From: Calonectria ilicicola | Taxonomy: Eukaryota > Ascomycota > Sordariomycetes > Hypocreales > Nectriaceae | Length of the DNA stretch: 64,000 nucleotides | Direction of reading: 5' to 3' | Assembly: GCA_020809705.1 (NCBI GenBank) | Contig: CP085830.1 | Location: forward strand, 5,208,001-5,272,000 | Part shown: piece by piece, positions 9,149 to 20,174 of the stretch | How positions within the stretch are numbered: position 1 is the stretch's first letter | Layout: each line of letters starts with the position of its first letter | Program-made: the position numbers and the translations under genes | Notes under the pieces: generated by a model | What the model was told of the DNA's origin: nothing | Database searches by the model: none | Seen by the model: only the letters and a program-made list of their open reading frames with translations

Positions 9149-12100
9149 AAATTTCAGGTACCATCTCGTTATCTGCCAAGAAGACCTGACCGAGATCGGA
9201 TCTGAATTCATCGTGAAAATTCCCGCTACGGAACCTATCAAGATGCTGGAAGGACGCTCGGGAAAAGTCATGAGGCACACCATCTCGGTGTCCGCGGAAT
9301 AGAAACTCCTGGTTTTCGGCGAGAGTTTGGTTTGGTGTCAACGTCATAAGCCACCATACAGCTTGGCTTAGCAACCAAGTCAGCCCAATGTATGCGAGTC
9401 AATTCGACTATTCCTTTGTGGCATCGTGAACTCCGAATGGGGAATAGGGAGATCAAAATATGATATGTAACACGGCTCGATCTGTAAGACGCCCTGCGGC
9501 ATGCATCCATACATGCAGTCGCCCTTGTCGCCAAAAGCTTGGTCATTGCTGCGGATCCGCGTTTAGTGGCTGAAGTTGGCAGATCAAACTTGCACCTTTT
9601 CTTGCCTTCTCGTTCATCTGGCTATTTAGCATCTTTTTATTTGGAATAATTGACAACATTATTTCTCACAAAACTCATTACTACTTTCAGAATGTATAGA
9701 GCAGAAATAGATCGGTACCCACCCGTTCAAGTGCGTGAAATCTATCGAGTTAGAGTGTAAGCCGGAGATATGTTTCCTAGACACATGAACTACCAGGGCC
9801 TAAATGGCTTGGTTCTGTCTCGAAAAAAAGGAGGACTAGCGACGCTCCAACGTAGATCCGTGCATGTAGTGGGGGCTGCTTACTGAGGTTCGGTTGACGC
9901 CCTATCATTCGAGGGTTGACTGGTCTCAAATCCAGCCTCGTGCATAGTACGAGAGACATACGTGCTTTTCCGACCCACAGTACACAGGCAAAACCCAATG
10001 ATGAACCGGATGGAATATATGAAATGCGAAATATGACCAACTGCTCCGGTTTAGTACTAGTCTATCATCTCGTCACATTCCTCCTGCACACTGCCCAGAT
10101 TGTCAGCGCTTGTGGCCACCACCAACAGCATTTGGTAGCCAATTAGGCGAGCCCCGCAAACGCTGTGTAGGCTCGGGAGAATATGGGAGTAGTCGCCTAG
10201 ACGCAGCAGAAATGACCTGTGTCACCACACATCGCCGATCTGAGTGATGGATGGATGGGTTGTGTGGTCGACCAACATGAACCATAGGTCATCGGATACC
10301 CAGAGATTGCTCTTACACATTTATCCAGTCCCAACAGACCGTTGGCGGTCCCAAATTAGCACTGATGGCACTGTTGACCCGCCCGGCAAGAGGGAATGTC
10401 GTACATTACGCTACTATCAATGGAGTTCCCCAGGGCCCGACGCTACAGCGAACGGATATGAGTGAATTTTCCTATTGGCATGATCGGAAGCCATCCGTAA
10501 CGGTTAGACTTGCGCGATGGCCACGGCGGCTGACGGTTGGGTTCGCGCCCGCTTTGACAAGCTAGCGCGAGCCTGTCACCCCCACGCACAAATAACTTCA
10601 CGTCACGTTGGACAAGTGTGCAAGTTTGCCTTGGCTGGTCATCGTGGCACAATTCTGCCAAGGAAACAGGCAAAACTTGGGGGCGAGAAATAGCGGGGTC
10701 AGCTGAAGCCATCTGCGTGACGACAAGTCAGAGCGCAAAATGAGAATGGGGAGGGGGACGGATGACAAATAGGGACTAAGGCAGCAATGTGAAGGATGAT
10801 TGGTGAATATGATGATGCAAATTTGAAAGCGAAAAGGGAAAACGGCTTCAAGAATGGCATTGATTGACTAGCGGGACTCTGAGAACAGCACAACGCGGCC
10901 GCCAACGCTTTCGGACGTGGCGTTGTTGTTCCCACTGACACTATTGATTTGCTGCGCGCTAACGCCTGTCTCATCACAGGGCGGGCCTCAACCATCACCG
11001 ACCAATCGGACAGGGCGATGACTGAATGTTTCACATGAATTGGAAGCTCGTTTTGCCTGGCCAATATGTCGTGCCGTCCCGCGTGCTTGAATGGCAGCGG
11101 GGACGCGGAGGATGGCCAGGGACGGGTTCTACCCCGCGACACTATGTTTGTTCTCGCTTGAGCTAAAGTTGAGCGAGCTTCCTGATTATTTCCGCTAGAG
11201 TGAGCGCGCTATTGGAAGCGAGAGTAGATCGCCGTTATATCTGGCCTTTGGTAGACTATGGTATGCAGATAGGCATATTGAGAGCATGTCTGTGAAAATA
11301 ATCCGAGAGCACACTATCCCCACCTAGCCGGCACATTCCGTGACGGCCCGCTGTTCACTATGTCACTATATTATGTGGCGGCTCCGACTCCCCGCACCAC
11401 CACTTGTCAAGCTTCAAGTGCACAATAGGTATGTCAGCTCCGCACGTCATGCAGAATAGTATATGCGTAATTGGTGGGATGCAAGCCTCTATCCTGTCGG
11501 GTGCGCAGAGAATGCAAGTCCTTGCTACACCGCTTCTTCTTGCTTTTTGGGAGTGAGAAAACTAGACGCAGGAAATACTCAATGTGCACAGGACTAAAAA
11601 GCCAACGCTAGTTGGAAGCAAGATTGATTTGCCTCCCGTGTATGCCTCAGGCTTATTCAAGTGTGGTTCGACTGCGACCTGCAGCTATACATCTACCCCC
11701 CTTGAGCACAAAGTTGAGACTCGGTCACTAAAAACTTGGGTGAATTCAATGCCGCTTGAAGCCGGAAGACAAAGTAATAATACGAGAATTAAGGATTATC
11801 CTCGAGGCACACAGCGTGCTCTGAAACCAGTCTCAGTCCGTTTGTTCAGCCCAACCCAGCCGCATATGGTGTATATGGGCTTATTTCTTGGCAGCAACCT
11901 CGAGATGGAGGGCTGTTGCCTGCCACGGCCGACTTTAGTCAAATATGACGAAACGACACAACCATGAATTAATAATCTATTCGCCATCTTCATTGGATAA
12001 CTGCTCACTTAGCGTACCTGCAGCTCGTTGATCTATCCGGAGGTATATCCGACTTCGGCTTGCATCACTGATTGCCCCTCGACTGCCAAGCCACCACGAC

Positions 12101-12265
12101 TGATCTTGCATCAACCGCACTGTGCCTCTTGCGACGGAAGAGGTTCAATTCAGGTTGGAAAACGGAATTAGCCTTACGGAAGCCTCCGCACGGCCGTTTT
12201 GAAAAGCTGAGGTTGCCTTTACGCTCCTTGCCGTTGTTAACCAATGCTTCTTGACCCTGCACCGG

Positions 12266-12298
12266 CCATGTTCCCGCCAATGAGCTAAGGGAACATGG
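12266..12298. repeat. Perfect 10-bp inverted repeat
   Basis: CCATGTTCCC (12266-12275) and GGGAACATGG (12289-12298) are complements with a 13-base loop. No flanking gene explains it. Confidence 0.45.
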
Positions 12299-12353
12299 GG
12301 AGCGCTTTCACTTGATCCAACATCTTAGAAGAATTCAAGAAATGCCACAATTT

Positions 12354-12367
12354 TACTTACGTAAGTA
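12354..12367. promoter_or_regulatory. 14-bp palindrome containing TTACGTAA
   Basis: TACTTACGTAAGTA is self-complementary, and its core TTACGTAA matches the site bound by Yap-type bZIP factors. No gene start is recognised nearby, so any function is inference. Confidence 0.3.
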
Positions 12368-14477
12368 TTATCAAGCCCTCGGAGTTTCTTAGCCTAATGC
12401 AGGAAGCTCGACTTATACTGTATGGATCGTATTCCAAGACTGCCGTCACCACCTCAGCCAACCATCTCCTGGCGGATTTTGTCGAAGGTGTAGCCATGAC
12501 ACCCTTGTGAAAGGATTTACGCAATCAACCATAAATATGAATCGACCTGAAGAGGAGAATTTAACAAACAACGTGACAATGAGGAGGCCATGATAAATGT
12601 AGATTATAAAAAGCTGTTGATGGAATTATCCCCTACTCCTTTTGTATGTCATTAATCTACTCTGTAAAATAAAAACTGGCCCCATCAGCTTCTTTCTTGG
12701 CACAATTACCCCTCACCTGGCACCTACTTCTGGACCAATGCACATAAACTCAGATGGTGGCTGTGAATCTGTCACGTGATAGTCTTTCTAGATCTCATAA
12801 TAGAATTCTAGACTCATTAAAAGCTAGGCCCGGCATCGTACAGTTGAGCACGAACATTACTGGAAAATATAGAAATAACAGTACGGGAAGAGCACAGCGC
12901 TAGTGGTCCGATTGGGGCCATTTTGGTAGAATTTTGCGAGGTTTGCGTGGCTGTAAGAATAGTGAGGGCTGAGCGATATTGAAAGACACAAAGTCTGCTT
13001 TGTATTATCCACAAAGCTCCGATTATTTCGAAATGAACAAGAATAAATAGATCACCAAGGGTCAAGAAGTGACCTGTACAGCTTAGCCCTAGAGAATTAA
13101 TGGTTGCGACCTAGCAAACATCTCTCGGTTCATTCCACTGCCACTCCGAATCCCCAACCGTACCATATCAGCCGATCCTAGAGATCATATGAGGGCCCGA
13201 GTTAGCGCGACACATGTGCCCAAGCATGCCTGCAAAGCGCCCATGCTGCTCATGGAGAACTCGAAACTTCACCATATTTCCTTCTTCACACCAGCCTTCT
13301 GGAGACCATCTGCAATGAAAGAAAGAGATTTCTCTCGAAAATGTATTCCAAAAATTCCCTCGCTAGACAGAGTCAACGAGAAGCAGTCTGCAAAAAAGTT
13401 TGCACGCAGCAAAATTCCTCCCTCGGCTTGCGCCTCACAGGGCAGGAAATTACCCTTGCACTCGGATGGAGAAGAGGAAAGAAAAAAGACACGGTGAAAA
13501 GAGGGAGAACCTCTTTTTATAAGAGGTTGGGTCAAGTCTCATGACTCATCTCCGATCGATTACCATGATGAACTCCAAAGTGGAGCTTCGAATGGTGTCC
13601 ATATCTTGTGACCCAAGCATTCATTAACCTTGATAGCAATGCATGAATCACAATCGGATGCATCGGGGGGCGTCATTCCCATAATCCAAACGCCAACGAT
13701 AGTACGAAATGTCACTTCAATGAAGATATTTTATGATACATCGCTTATGCTTTAGTTTCATTCAAATGTATAACATCTGTCTGATAACACTGATTTAGAG
13801 CGAGTATGCAGCAAGGCAACTAATCATTCTGAGTGGATGAACTAACCTTTGTTTTCGTCGCGGTACCTGAAAACCTTCCCTTACGATTAGATTTTGTCTG
13901 CATCGTGACCAACCATACCCTGGTCTTAGCTCGACAATTGAAGAGATTTCATCTGAACACGTTCCATTGTATAAGGTTTAGACCCACTCAACCAAAACAC
14001 CAAAGTTACAACCCAACAGAAGTTTGTGTATTGCGCAGTCTAGAAATTATTTTACAAGGGTAAGGATCATCTGCTTTACCACGGATTTCAGAAAGACGAG
14101 CTGTCCTCAAAAGCACAAAATAGCTGGAATAGATATAGAAGTTCAACACGATAGACGCCAATAGCTTTGCGCGGCTACATGAGGCATCTGACGATGAAAG
14201 TTTTCACAGTCATATGGTTAGGTTATTCAAAGTTTGGGGCCTACACAGAGTTCTAAGACCAAGCGAACATAGAAGTCTGACTACCTTCAACTTTAAAGAA
14301 GCTTGGAGGCCTGGAAATGAAAAAGAAAAAAAAAAAAAAAGGATAGGTATGTTTTCGACATTAGTATGCGATTATCGTAGTCTCAATTAACACCATCAAT
14401 GCATATTTGGTTAAAGATAAAACAAATATCGGGCTTGGGCAGGATTTCCTTCGGAAGCATCATCATAAGCTTTGGGA

Positions 14478-14496
14478 GGGTTAGGGTTAGGGTTAA
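14478..14496 (+). repeat. Interstitial telomere-like repeat (TTAGGG)n
   Basis: About three tandem TTAGGG units (GGGTTAGGGTTAGGGTTAA), the telomere unit of filamentous fungi, lie inside a gene-poor region between two A-rich runs. The short length fits an internal telomere-type patch or a telobox-like promoter element, not a chromosome end. Confidence 0.7.
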
Positions 14497-14868
14497 TGCA
14501 ACTTCCATTCTTCATTGCCCTTCGCTTTACCTTTTTTGTGAACATGGCCCAGGTAACTTTCCTGCCAACATCTCCTACATTTGGACAATGATGCCGCGCT
14601 CGTGTTTGACATTGACAAGTAGGCTTCTGATCTTAAAAGTCCGGTCACCTGTCAGCAGAAGCTCACATTGTAGTGCATTTGCATTATAAAAAAAAAAAAA
14701 ACTCGATGGCCAGCCTTTGGGCCAGCTAATTCTTCCCAAAGTGTAACTAGGAGCATGAGATGAATCTCCGACTAAGCATATACAACGCCCGGGAGAACTT
14801 TCTAGTCCCGTTGCCTAGGAAAGGGAGAAAAGACCCTTTACACATGAGCATTTACCTCTTGCTTAGCT

Positions 14869-15460
14869 TTAATCGATTAAGCCTTCCCTGACCATCTGTC
14901 GCGTCCTACTAATAGACCCCGCCACAGCTTTGATTGCCATCTGAATAAAGGTTAGTCCTTGCCTTTTAGATCATTCTGATAGGTGCATCTTACCTCGCTC
15001 ATAAACCTCGTCAACTCTTCGTGCTCTTCAGTTCCTTCCTTGATAGATGGAAACTCCCACTCGAAAGTGAAGGTGAGTATCATATTTGTATCAGTGACAG
15101 CTGGATAGAACGAAATGATATTGGTCGTCATGGACCCCTCGGCTTGCTCGAATCGGATCTATTTTTTGTGAGTTGGATTTGAAAATGACCGTGCATGGAC
15201 TTACTTACCCAGAGATCCCCATGTGTGGTAATGATCTCATGCATGGGCCTCTTGCCCCATTTGCCAAGATCGACAGTGCATTCACGTTCGATGATGCCCT
15301 CATCATCCCCCAAGATTTTGCATTCGCCCAAGATCGGAGCGAATTTGTTTGGATAGCGTGATTTAATCTCTAGCGCCTTCCAAAGTTGGTTGCGGGTGAG
15401 GACGACATGGTCGTCGGGACCGTTTACGGGTTTGGATCCGGTGCCAAATACTCTGACCAT
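14869..15460 (-). CDS. DUF1857 (START/SRPBCC-like) protein
   Basis: Exons 15460-15209, 15158-14994 and 14940-14869; introns of 50 and 53 bp, all phase 0; 162 aa. Features of the family are visible in order: N-terminal LTRNQLWKALEIKSR, a central GECKILGDDEG, then TNIISFYPAV, LTFTFEWEFP, and a C-terminal helix SISRTRQMVREGLID. DUF1857 proteins are about 150-160 aa and adopt a lipid/ligand-binding SRPBCC-like fold; a substrate is not known. The length agrees with the family, and no residue appears to be missing. Confidence 0.85.
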
Positions 15461-17834
15461 GATGCTGATACGATAGTTACTGGATCATTTGCAAAGTTAG
15501 GGTTCTTCCTGGTCTTATAACCAGTAGCAGAAATAATCTTCTTCACCAAGACCAGAGAAACCAGCACGGCCAGATATCTCTACCGTGATGCTAGCCCAAA
15601 GCCACACAACAGGCCTCTCACTAGGTTGGCTCAGCTGGTGGAGACGAACTCGGCCTCGCCGATCGGGCCTAGACCGGAAATGCGGCAGAAACACTCCTAT
15701 TTATCTGATTATCTATCTACGCCTTACTGCAGGTCAGCGGATTCATGCATACAGAATGAAAAAACGCCCACTGACCCGTGATCTGATGCGATGCGTGGGT
15801 ACTGGCACCTGCTCAATTGGACATCCATTTACCTCAAATGGGGCCTTTCCGATATGAAGAACACAGAAGTACGGTGTTCCGTAAAAGACGGCAGAATGCG
15901 AAAGCGAGATCCGCTAAATCTTGACCATTACTCGCCCCTGAACCCTCGTTCTCGACCTACCGTTGTGGCGGAGGCGCTGGTTACAGTCTGTCTTAGCCTG
16001 GCCGGCCTCCCGGAGCCGCTCCCCGCTTTAATACTGGGCTTCCAGTGGTTCAGTTAAGGGCCACAACAATGAAAAACACCTTCCATGATAAATGAGAGAT
16101 ATGGATGAGTGAAAAATGTGAAGGAAAAATAAATATAACCTTGTATGATATTTGGAACACTCCCGTCTTTCTTGTAAGATTGTTGTTTACACCCAACACC
16201 CCAAATTATCCATTACTGATTAGGAGCGACATGGCGCTTGATGAAGCCGCTAATCGCAGTCGTCTCATTAATCCCTTGTCTAAGATACCGTATTACGTAG
16301 ACATTAGTTTTGCTTTTTTCACTCCTCAAATGTGATTTTCTATTGGCCGTCCACCCACGTCTCACTACCAATTTCGCATCCAGCTAATATCCGTCCGGTA
16401 ATCGAGCGATGCTCAGGTGAAGAAGCTACTGCCAAGATCGGAGGGATCATGCACACCGCCAACCTTTGTGGGGCAATCTGCAGTAGAGCGGCCGTAGCGC
16501 TGGTATCCAATGGTTTTTACCGTTGTTCTGGAATTGCAGGGACTAATAAGGTCATCCCAGATCATGTGGCATTCCCTTGTCCATTTCTCAACGAGACATT
16601 CGGGTAAGATTAAAGGCGCTTCCATGTTCCTTCTAGCCGGTGTGGCGGATTCCAAGTTCTTCAGCCACAATAATCCATGCAAGACGCGTGGGATCAAAAT
16701 GCCGGATGTTCGGGTGTAAGGAAGTGTACGCAAATTTGGTGTACTCATTCGAGTAGTAAGGTGATTCAATATTGTACGGGGGACCAGGGGGGGGCGGGAT
16801 AATTTTAATCACCCTTCCAAAAGTTGGAAGGCTTTGCAAAAAACACATCATACAGAGGACATGAAAACGAAAGCGATGAATTACTAGATCGTTTATTGTC
16901 AGGAGGGTTTTCAGCTACTCCTGCGGTCACCCCGATCTAAACACATCAAATAGACGACGGCTTTGATGACATTTTTGAAATCGAATTCAGAGATGGTTAA
17001 ATTTTCTTGCGGTTTGGCAATGACTATCCACGAACTACAGCCGTCAGCAGTGCACTATCATTCCCCAGTGCGTAATCAACAGCACTTCAAGTTACCGTTC
17101 AACCAATAACTTGATTCGAACCCAAGCATAACCTTCTTTCTCACAGATTATATGAATGTGTGAACTGGGCAGCCAAGCATGATTTTCTCCTAAACGTAGG
17201 GAGTCTTGAACATTTTTAACGGCTACCGTTTGGATCTTCTCCACACAAAATATATTATCAAAAAGCCATTGTGTCAAGCCCTTTGTTGTTCATCTTCCCC
17301 CATACCCATGATCTTTCCATTCAGCTGAGATGGAATAGGTTGTAATCGATTCTATCCAATTACTTCCGTCACCAAAAGTCCCATCTGTCTGGCGAGGTCA
17401 AAGATTAATGCACCAAACATGATTTGGAGATACAACCCGAAGCAAGGAAGGTGCTAGATGTCCTGATAGTCCCGAACGCTATGCCCAATATCGTAAAAGA
17501 TTTCTTTTTGACACCAGTCTCGGGTGAGCTAGTTGACATTTATTCTATCAAGGAAAGGAATTTAACAATAATAATACTTCAACGCTACCTTCTAGTAGTG
17601 AGTACATAATATGACCAAACATATCCAAGCTCTTGTAGGAAGCAATAATTTATTTCGGAACTAATAGGAGGTTCTCCATCACTTTCATCCAGAAATACGA
17701 TAATAGTAATCGATGGTATCGCTATTGATCAATGAAGCAAGTTGAACCCATTTTATTTCTTTAAAAGTAACATTAAATGAAGAATAAAGCATATTATGTG
17801 CGTCCACAAGATAAATTACGCAAATCGGACGCTC
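15461..17834. other. Intergenic, no gene seen
   Basis: Includes the promoter of the DUF1857 gene and the 3' flank of the wall-protein gene. Frames at 16413-16851 have no recognisable domain. I see no RNA gene or repeat family. Confidence 0.5.
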
Positions 17835-17936
17835 TTAGTTGAGAGCAAAGAAGAAAGCAAAGGCCAAAGCAAATACGCTACCGGTGTTAGCGCTGGCTCC
17901 TGAGGCCTTGAGGGCAGCTGGGACAGAAGTATAGGT
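17835..17936 (-). pseudogene. Detached in-frame GPI-anchor signal of the wall protein
   Basis: Directly after the TAA that ends the adhesin frame, the same frame stays open for 33 more codons. It encodes a short linker, small residues suited to an omega site (ASGASAN), and a hydrophobic tail (VFALAFAFFFALN) ending in TAA at 17835-17837. That is a complete GPI-attachment signal, so the stop at 17937-17939 looks like a nonsense change (for example CAA to TAA) or a sequencing error, not the native end. Confidence 0.7.
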
Positions 17937-20174
17937 TTAAGATTCAGCACCAGTCGTAGACGCAGGGCGAGTAACGTAACCAAGAGTAGATGTGGGGGTA
18001 GACCTAGCACCAGAAGACTCGGTGTCATTCATAGACGCCGAACTATATCCATTGGAGTTGGAGCTAGAGCCAGGTCTGGAGGTATAGTTCGCGCTCGAGC
18101 CAAACTCAGAGCCTTGGCTAGAACTCGAGCCCGAGTTGGAGCTAGAATCGGGACTAGTGCCAGAACTCGAGCTTTTCTTGTTCGAACCGACATCATAGCT
18201 GGCGCTAGATGTGGAATCAGAGCTGTAATCAGAGTTGAGATGAGTCGAATCTTCGCTCTTGGGCTTGAAGATAACTGTTCCTTGATCGCACTGGTCTGAG
18301 GAGCAAGGTTCGGGAACATAAACAACCTCCTCGGCCCCCTGGTCGGTGCAAACCTCGGGTTTATAGATGGTAAGGCCATTGCAGCTATTATCAGTGCACT
18401 TTCTGGGGATATAGACACTATAGGTCCCGTTCAAAATAAGAGTGGTGACATACACGACCTCCTCTTCTGAGATCTCATCACTAGAGTAAGGCTTAAAGCT
18501 ATACGCAGTCGAAGGAAGTGCAGAGGCTTGTGCAGACTCTGTACAAGGAACCGCAGTAAATACAGTTTTCACTTCTGTAGTGATGGAACCGATAGAGCAA
18601 TGATAGTTGGAGACAGAGCACTTGGTAATGGTATATACCTTTGTTGTGAAGATAGTACTGACCTCCTCGGGAGGGTTAGTATATGTGCCACCGTGGGGTG
18701 CAGTGGTCGTGTGAATAGTTTCAGTGAAGCCATGGTACGTTGGGGAAGAGTTGGTCTTGGTAACAGCCTCATCTTTACCACCATAACCAGCTCCATGGAG
18801 CTTGTCGTACGGGCCAGTGTAGGTGCCGGCACTGTCTTTGTCACCTTCATAACCTTTGCTGGGAAATTTCTGCGAGGCAGCACCACCATTTCCACCTTTG
18901 TGGCCTTCTCTGGAACTGGCAGCAAACGCGCTGGAGCCTTGGTTCCCGCCTCCATAGCCTTTTCCAGTGGGAGAAACGTAATATGCATCGCCATGGCTTG
19001 CGTGTGTTTCCCCACCATAGTTGTTGCCAATGGATGTACAAGTAGAGGGCCCACTACTGCCGTCGTAGTATATTTCGCTACTGCCAGTAGAAATTCCACC
19101 AACGGTTTGATACCGAGCATTCGATGGTGTTCCGGTCGAGATTTCGGTCAACGTTCTGGTAGGAAAGTCGTAACTAATGCCATGAGAAGTCCCGCCAGGG
19201 GTAACATAAGGAACACGATCAACCCCACTGCTGAAGATTGTATCGGAAGGAAGATCAGCTAAAACGGCCGCCGGAGTGTCGATTGGAGTAACCACGGGGG
19301 TATCGAGTGGGTTGATATCGGAATTCGTGACAGAATTGACAACCTGGGTGTCAACAGGAGTAACAATGGGTGTTACAACGGGCGTATTGACGGGCGTGAT
19401 ATTTGGACTGTCGGCAGGAGTCACAACCGGAGTGTTTGCAGGAGTAAATCCAATAATGACAGTAGAATTGCCTTTAGGAGTAACAACAGGGGCGTCAGCG
19501 GGAGTGACAACTGGGGTGTTGACAGAAATAAGCCCAGCAGTGACAGAAGCATCGTCAACTGGTGTGACAACTGGCGTGACAACTGGAGTGTCAACGGGGG
19601 TATCAACGGGGGTGACAATAGGGGTGTTGACAGAAATGAGTCCAATAGTGGTTGAGGGAGCGTCTATGGGAGTATCAACCGGTGTGACAACAGGGGTTTC
19701 GACCGGAGTGGCGACCGGAGTGTTGACACTCCTGTCAACGGGAGTAACAACTGGAGTGTTGGCAGAAATGAGCCCAATAGTAATGGAGGGAGTGTCTATG
19801 GGAGTAACCACCGGAGTGTTGATAGGAGTGTCAACGGGAGTAACAACTGGGGTGTTGACAGAAATAAGCCCAATAGTGACAGAAGGAGTGTCGACCGGCG
19901 TGACAACTAGAGTGACTGTAGAAGCGTCGACAGCGGTTATGGTTGGAGTGTTGACATCAGCTATAGCTAAAGTATCAATTGCGACAGCAATGGAGCTTTC
20001 AACAGTCGCGGCGGTAGTAGAAGTAGCGCTATAAAAAAGGATTGCTCGATTGTTAATCTCGCCACGCTCGCTGAGCTCGTAGTCATCTTGGTTAAAAACC
20101 TCGGGGATGACCAAAGCCTCGCAACTAGGAAAGATGGCTAAGCTAGCCAAGATCAAAGCAGTATAACGCATCAT
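17937..20174 (-). CDS. Cell-wall adhesin-like protein with VNTPVVTPVDTP repeats
   Basis: A 745-codon intronless frame with a signal peptide (MMRYTALILASLAIFPSCEA). Residues of about 75-320 are an imperfect tandem array built from VNTPVVTPVDTP and SVTIGLIS units, rich in Thr and Pro as in O-mannosylated stalks. A Gly/Tyr-rich section follows. Then comes a Cys-containing domain starting TTKVYTITKCSVSNYHC and continuing through CTESAQ, LILNGTYSVYIPRKC and VVYVPEPC. This resembles the conserved beta-rich segments of fungal GPI wall proteins. The last 100 residues are Ser/Asn-rich. As written, the frame stops just before a GPI signal (see 17835-17936), so the present product would be secreted instead of anchored. 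Confidence 0.8.
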   Translation of the reverse strand: MMRYTALILASLAIFPSCEALVIPEVFNQDDYELSERGEINNRAILFYSATSTTAATVESSIAVAIDTLAIADVNTPTITAVDASTVTLVVTPVDTPSVTIGLISVNTPVVTPVDTPINTPVVTPIDTPSITIGLISANTPVVTPVDRSVNTPVATPVETPVVTPVDTPIDAPSTTIGLISVNTPIVTPVDTPVDTPVVTPVVTPVDDASVTAGLISVNTPVVTPADAPVVTPKGNSTVIIGFTPANTPVVTPADSPNITPVNTPVVTPIVTPVDTQVVNSVTNSDINPLDTPVVTPIDTPAAVLADLPSDTIFSSGVDRVPYVTPGGTSHGISYDFPTRTLTEISTGTPSNARYQTVGGISTGSSEIYYDGSSGPSTCTSIGNNYGGETHASHGDAYYVSPTGKGYGGGNQGSSAFAASSREGHKGGNGGAASQKFPSKGYEGDKDSAGTYTGPYDKLHGAGYGGKDEAVTKTNSSPTYHGFTETIHTTTAPHGGTYTNPPEEVSTIFTTKVYTITKCSVSNYHCSIGSITTEVKTVFTAVPCTESAQASALPSTAYSFKPYSSDEISEEEVVYVTTLILNGTYSVYIPRKCTDNSCNGLTIYKPEVCTDQGAEEVVYVPEPCSSDQCDQGTVIFKPKSEDSTHLNSDYSSDSTSSASYDVGSNKKSSSSGTSPDSSSNSGSSSSQGSEFGSSANYTSRPGSSSNSNGYSSASMNDTESSGARSTPTSTLGYVTRPASTTGAES
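19270..19930 (-). repeat. Coding minisatellite, Thr/Pro/Val-rich repeats
   Basis: Imperfect tandem DNA repeats (on the plus strand, variants of GGAGTAACAACTGGAGTGTC) encode the TPVVTPVDTP array of the wall protein. Units combine into larger blocks separated by SVTIGLIS-type segments. Such arrays change length by slippage and alter adhesin reach; that consequence is general knowledge. Confidence 0.75.

Larger units (their letters stand above)
9003..14868. other. Long gene-poor stretch
   Basis: Nearly 5.9 kb in which I cannot support any gene. Several open frames (for example 10699-11142 minus and 11584-11967 plus) lack signal peptides, domains or splice-consistent continuation. What can be seen: a TATA-like box (9141), a 14-bp palindrome (12354), a hairpin (12266-12298), an A-rich run near 14324-14340, a telomere-like repeat (14478) and another poly-A run near 14688-14700. 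Confidence 0.5.

Noticed and set aside
10699..11142. 147-codon minus-strand open frame
   Set aside because: No domain, no signal peptide, composition like shuffled sequence, and no splice-supported extension.
16413..16851. Overlapping minus-strand frames with Pro-rich N-terminus
   Set aside because: They cannot be joined by plausible introns into a recognisable protein.
19276..20034. Long plus-strand open frame of Val/Thr/Gly repeats opposite the wall protein
   Set aside because: Antisense shadow of the coding minisatellite; no start context, signal or domain.
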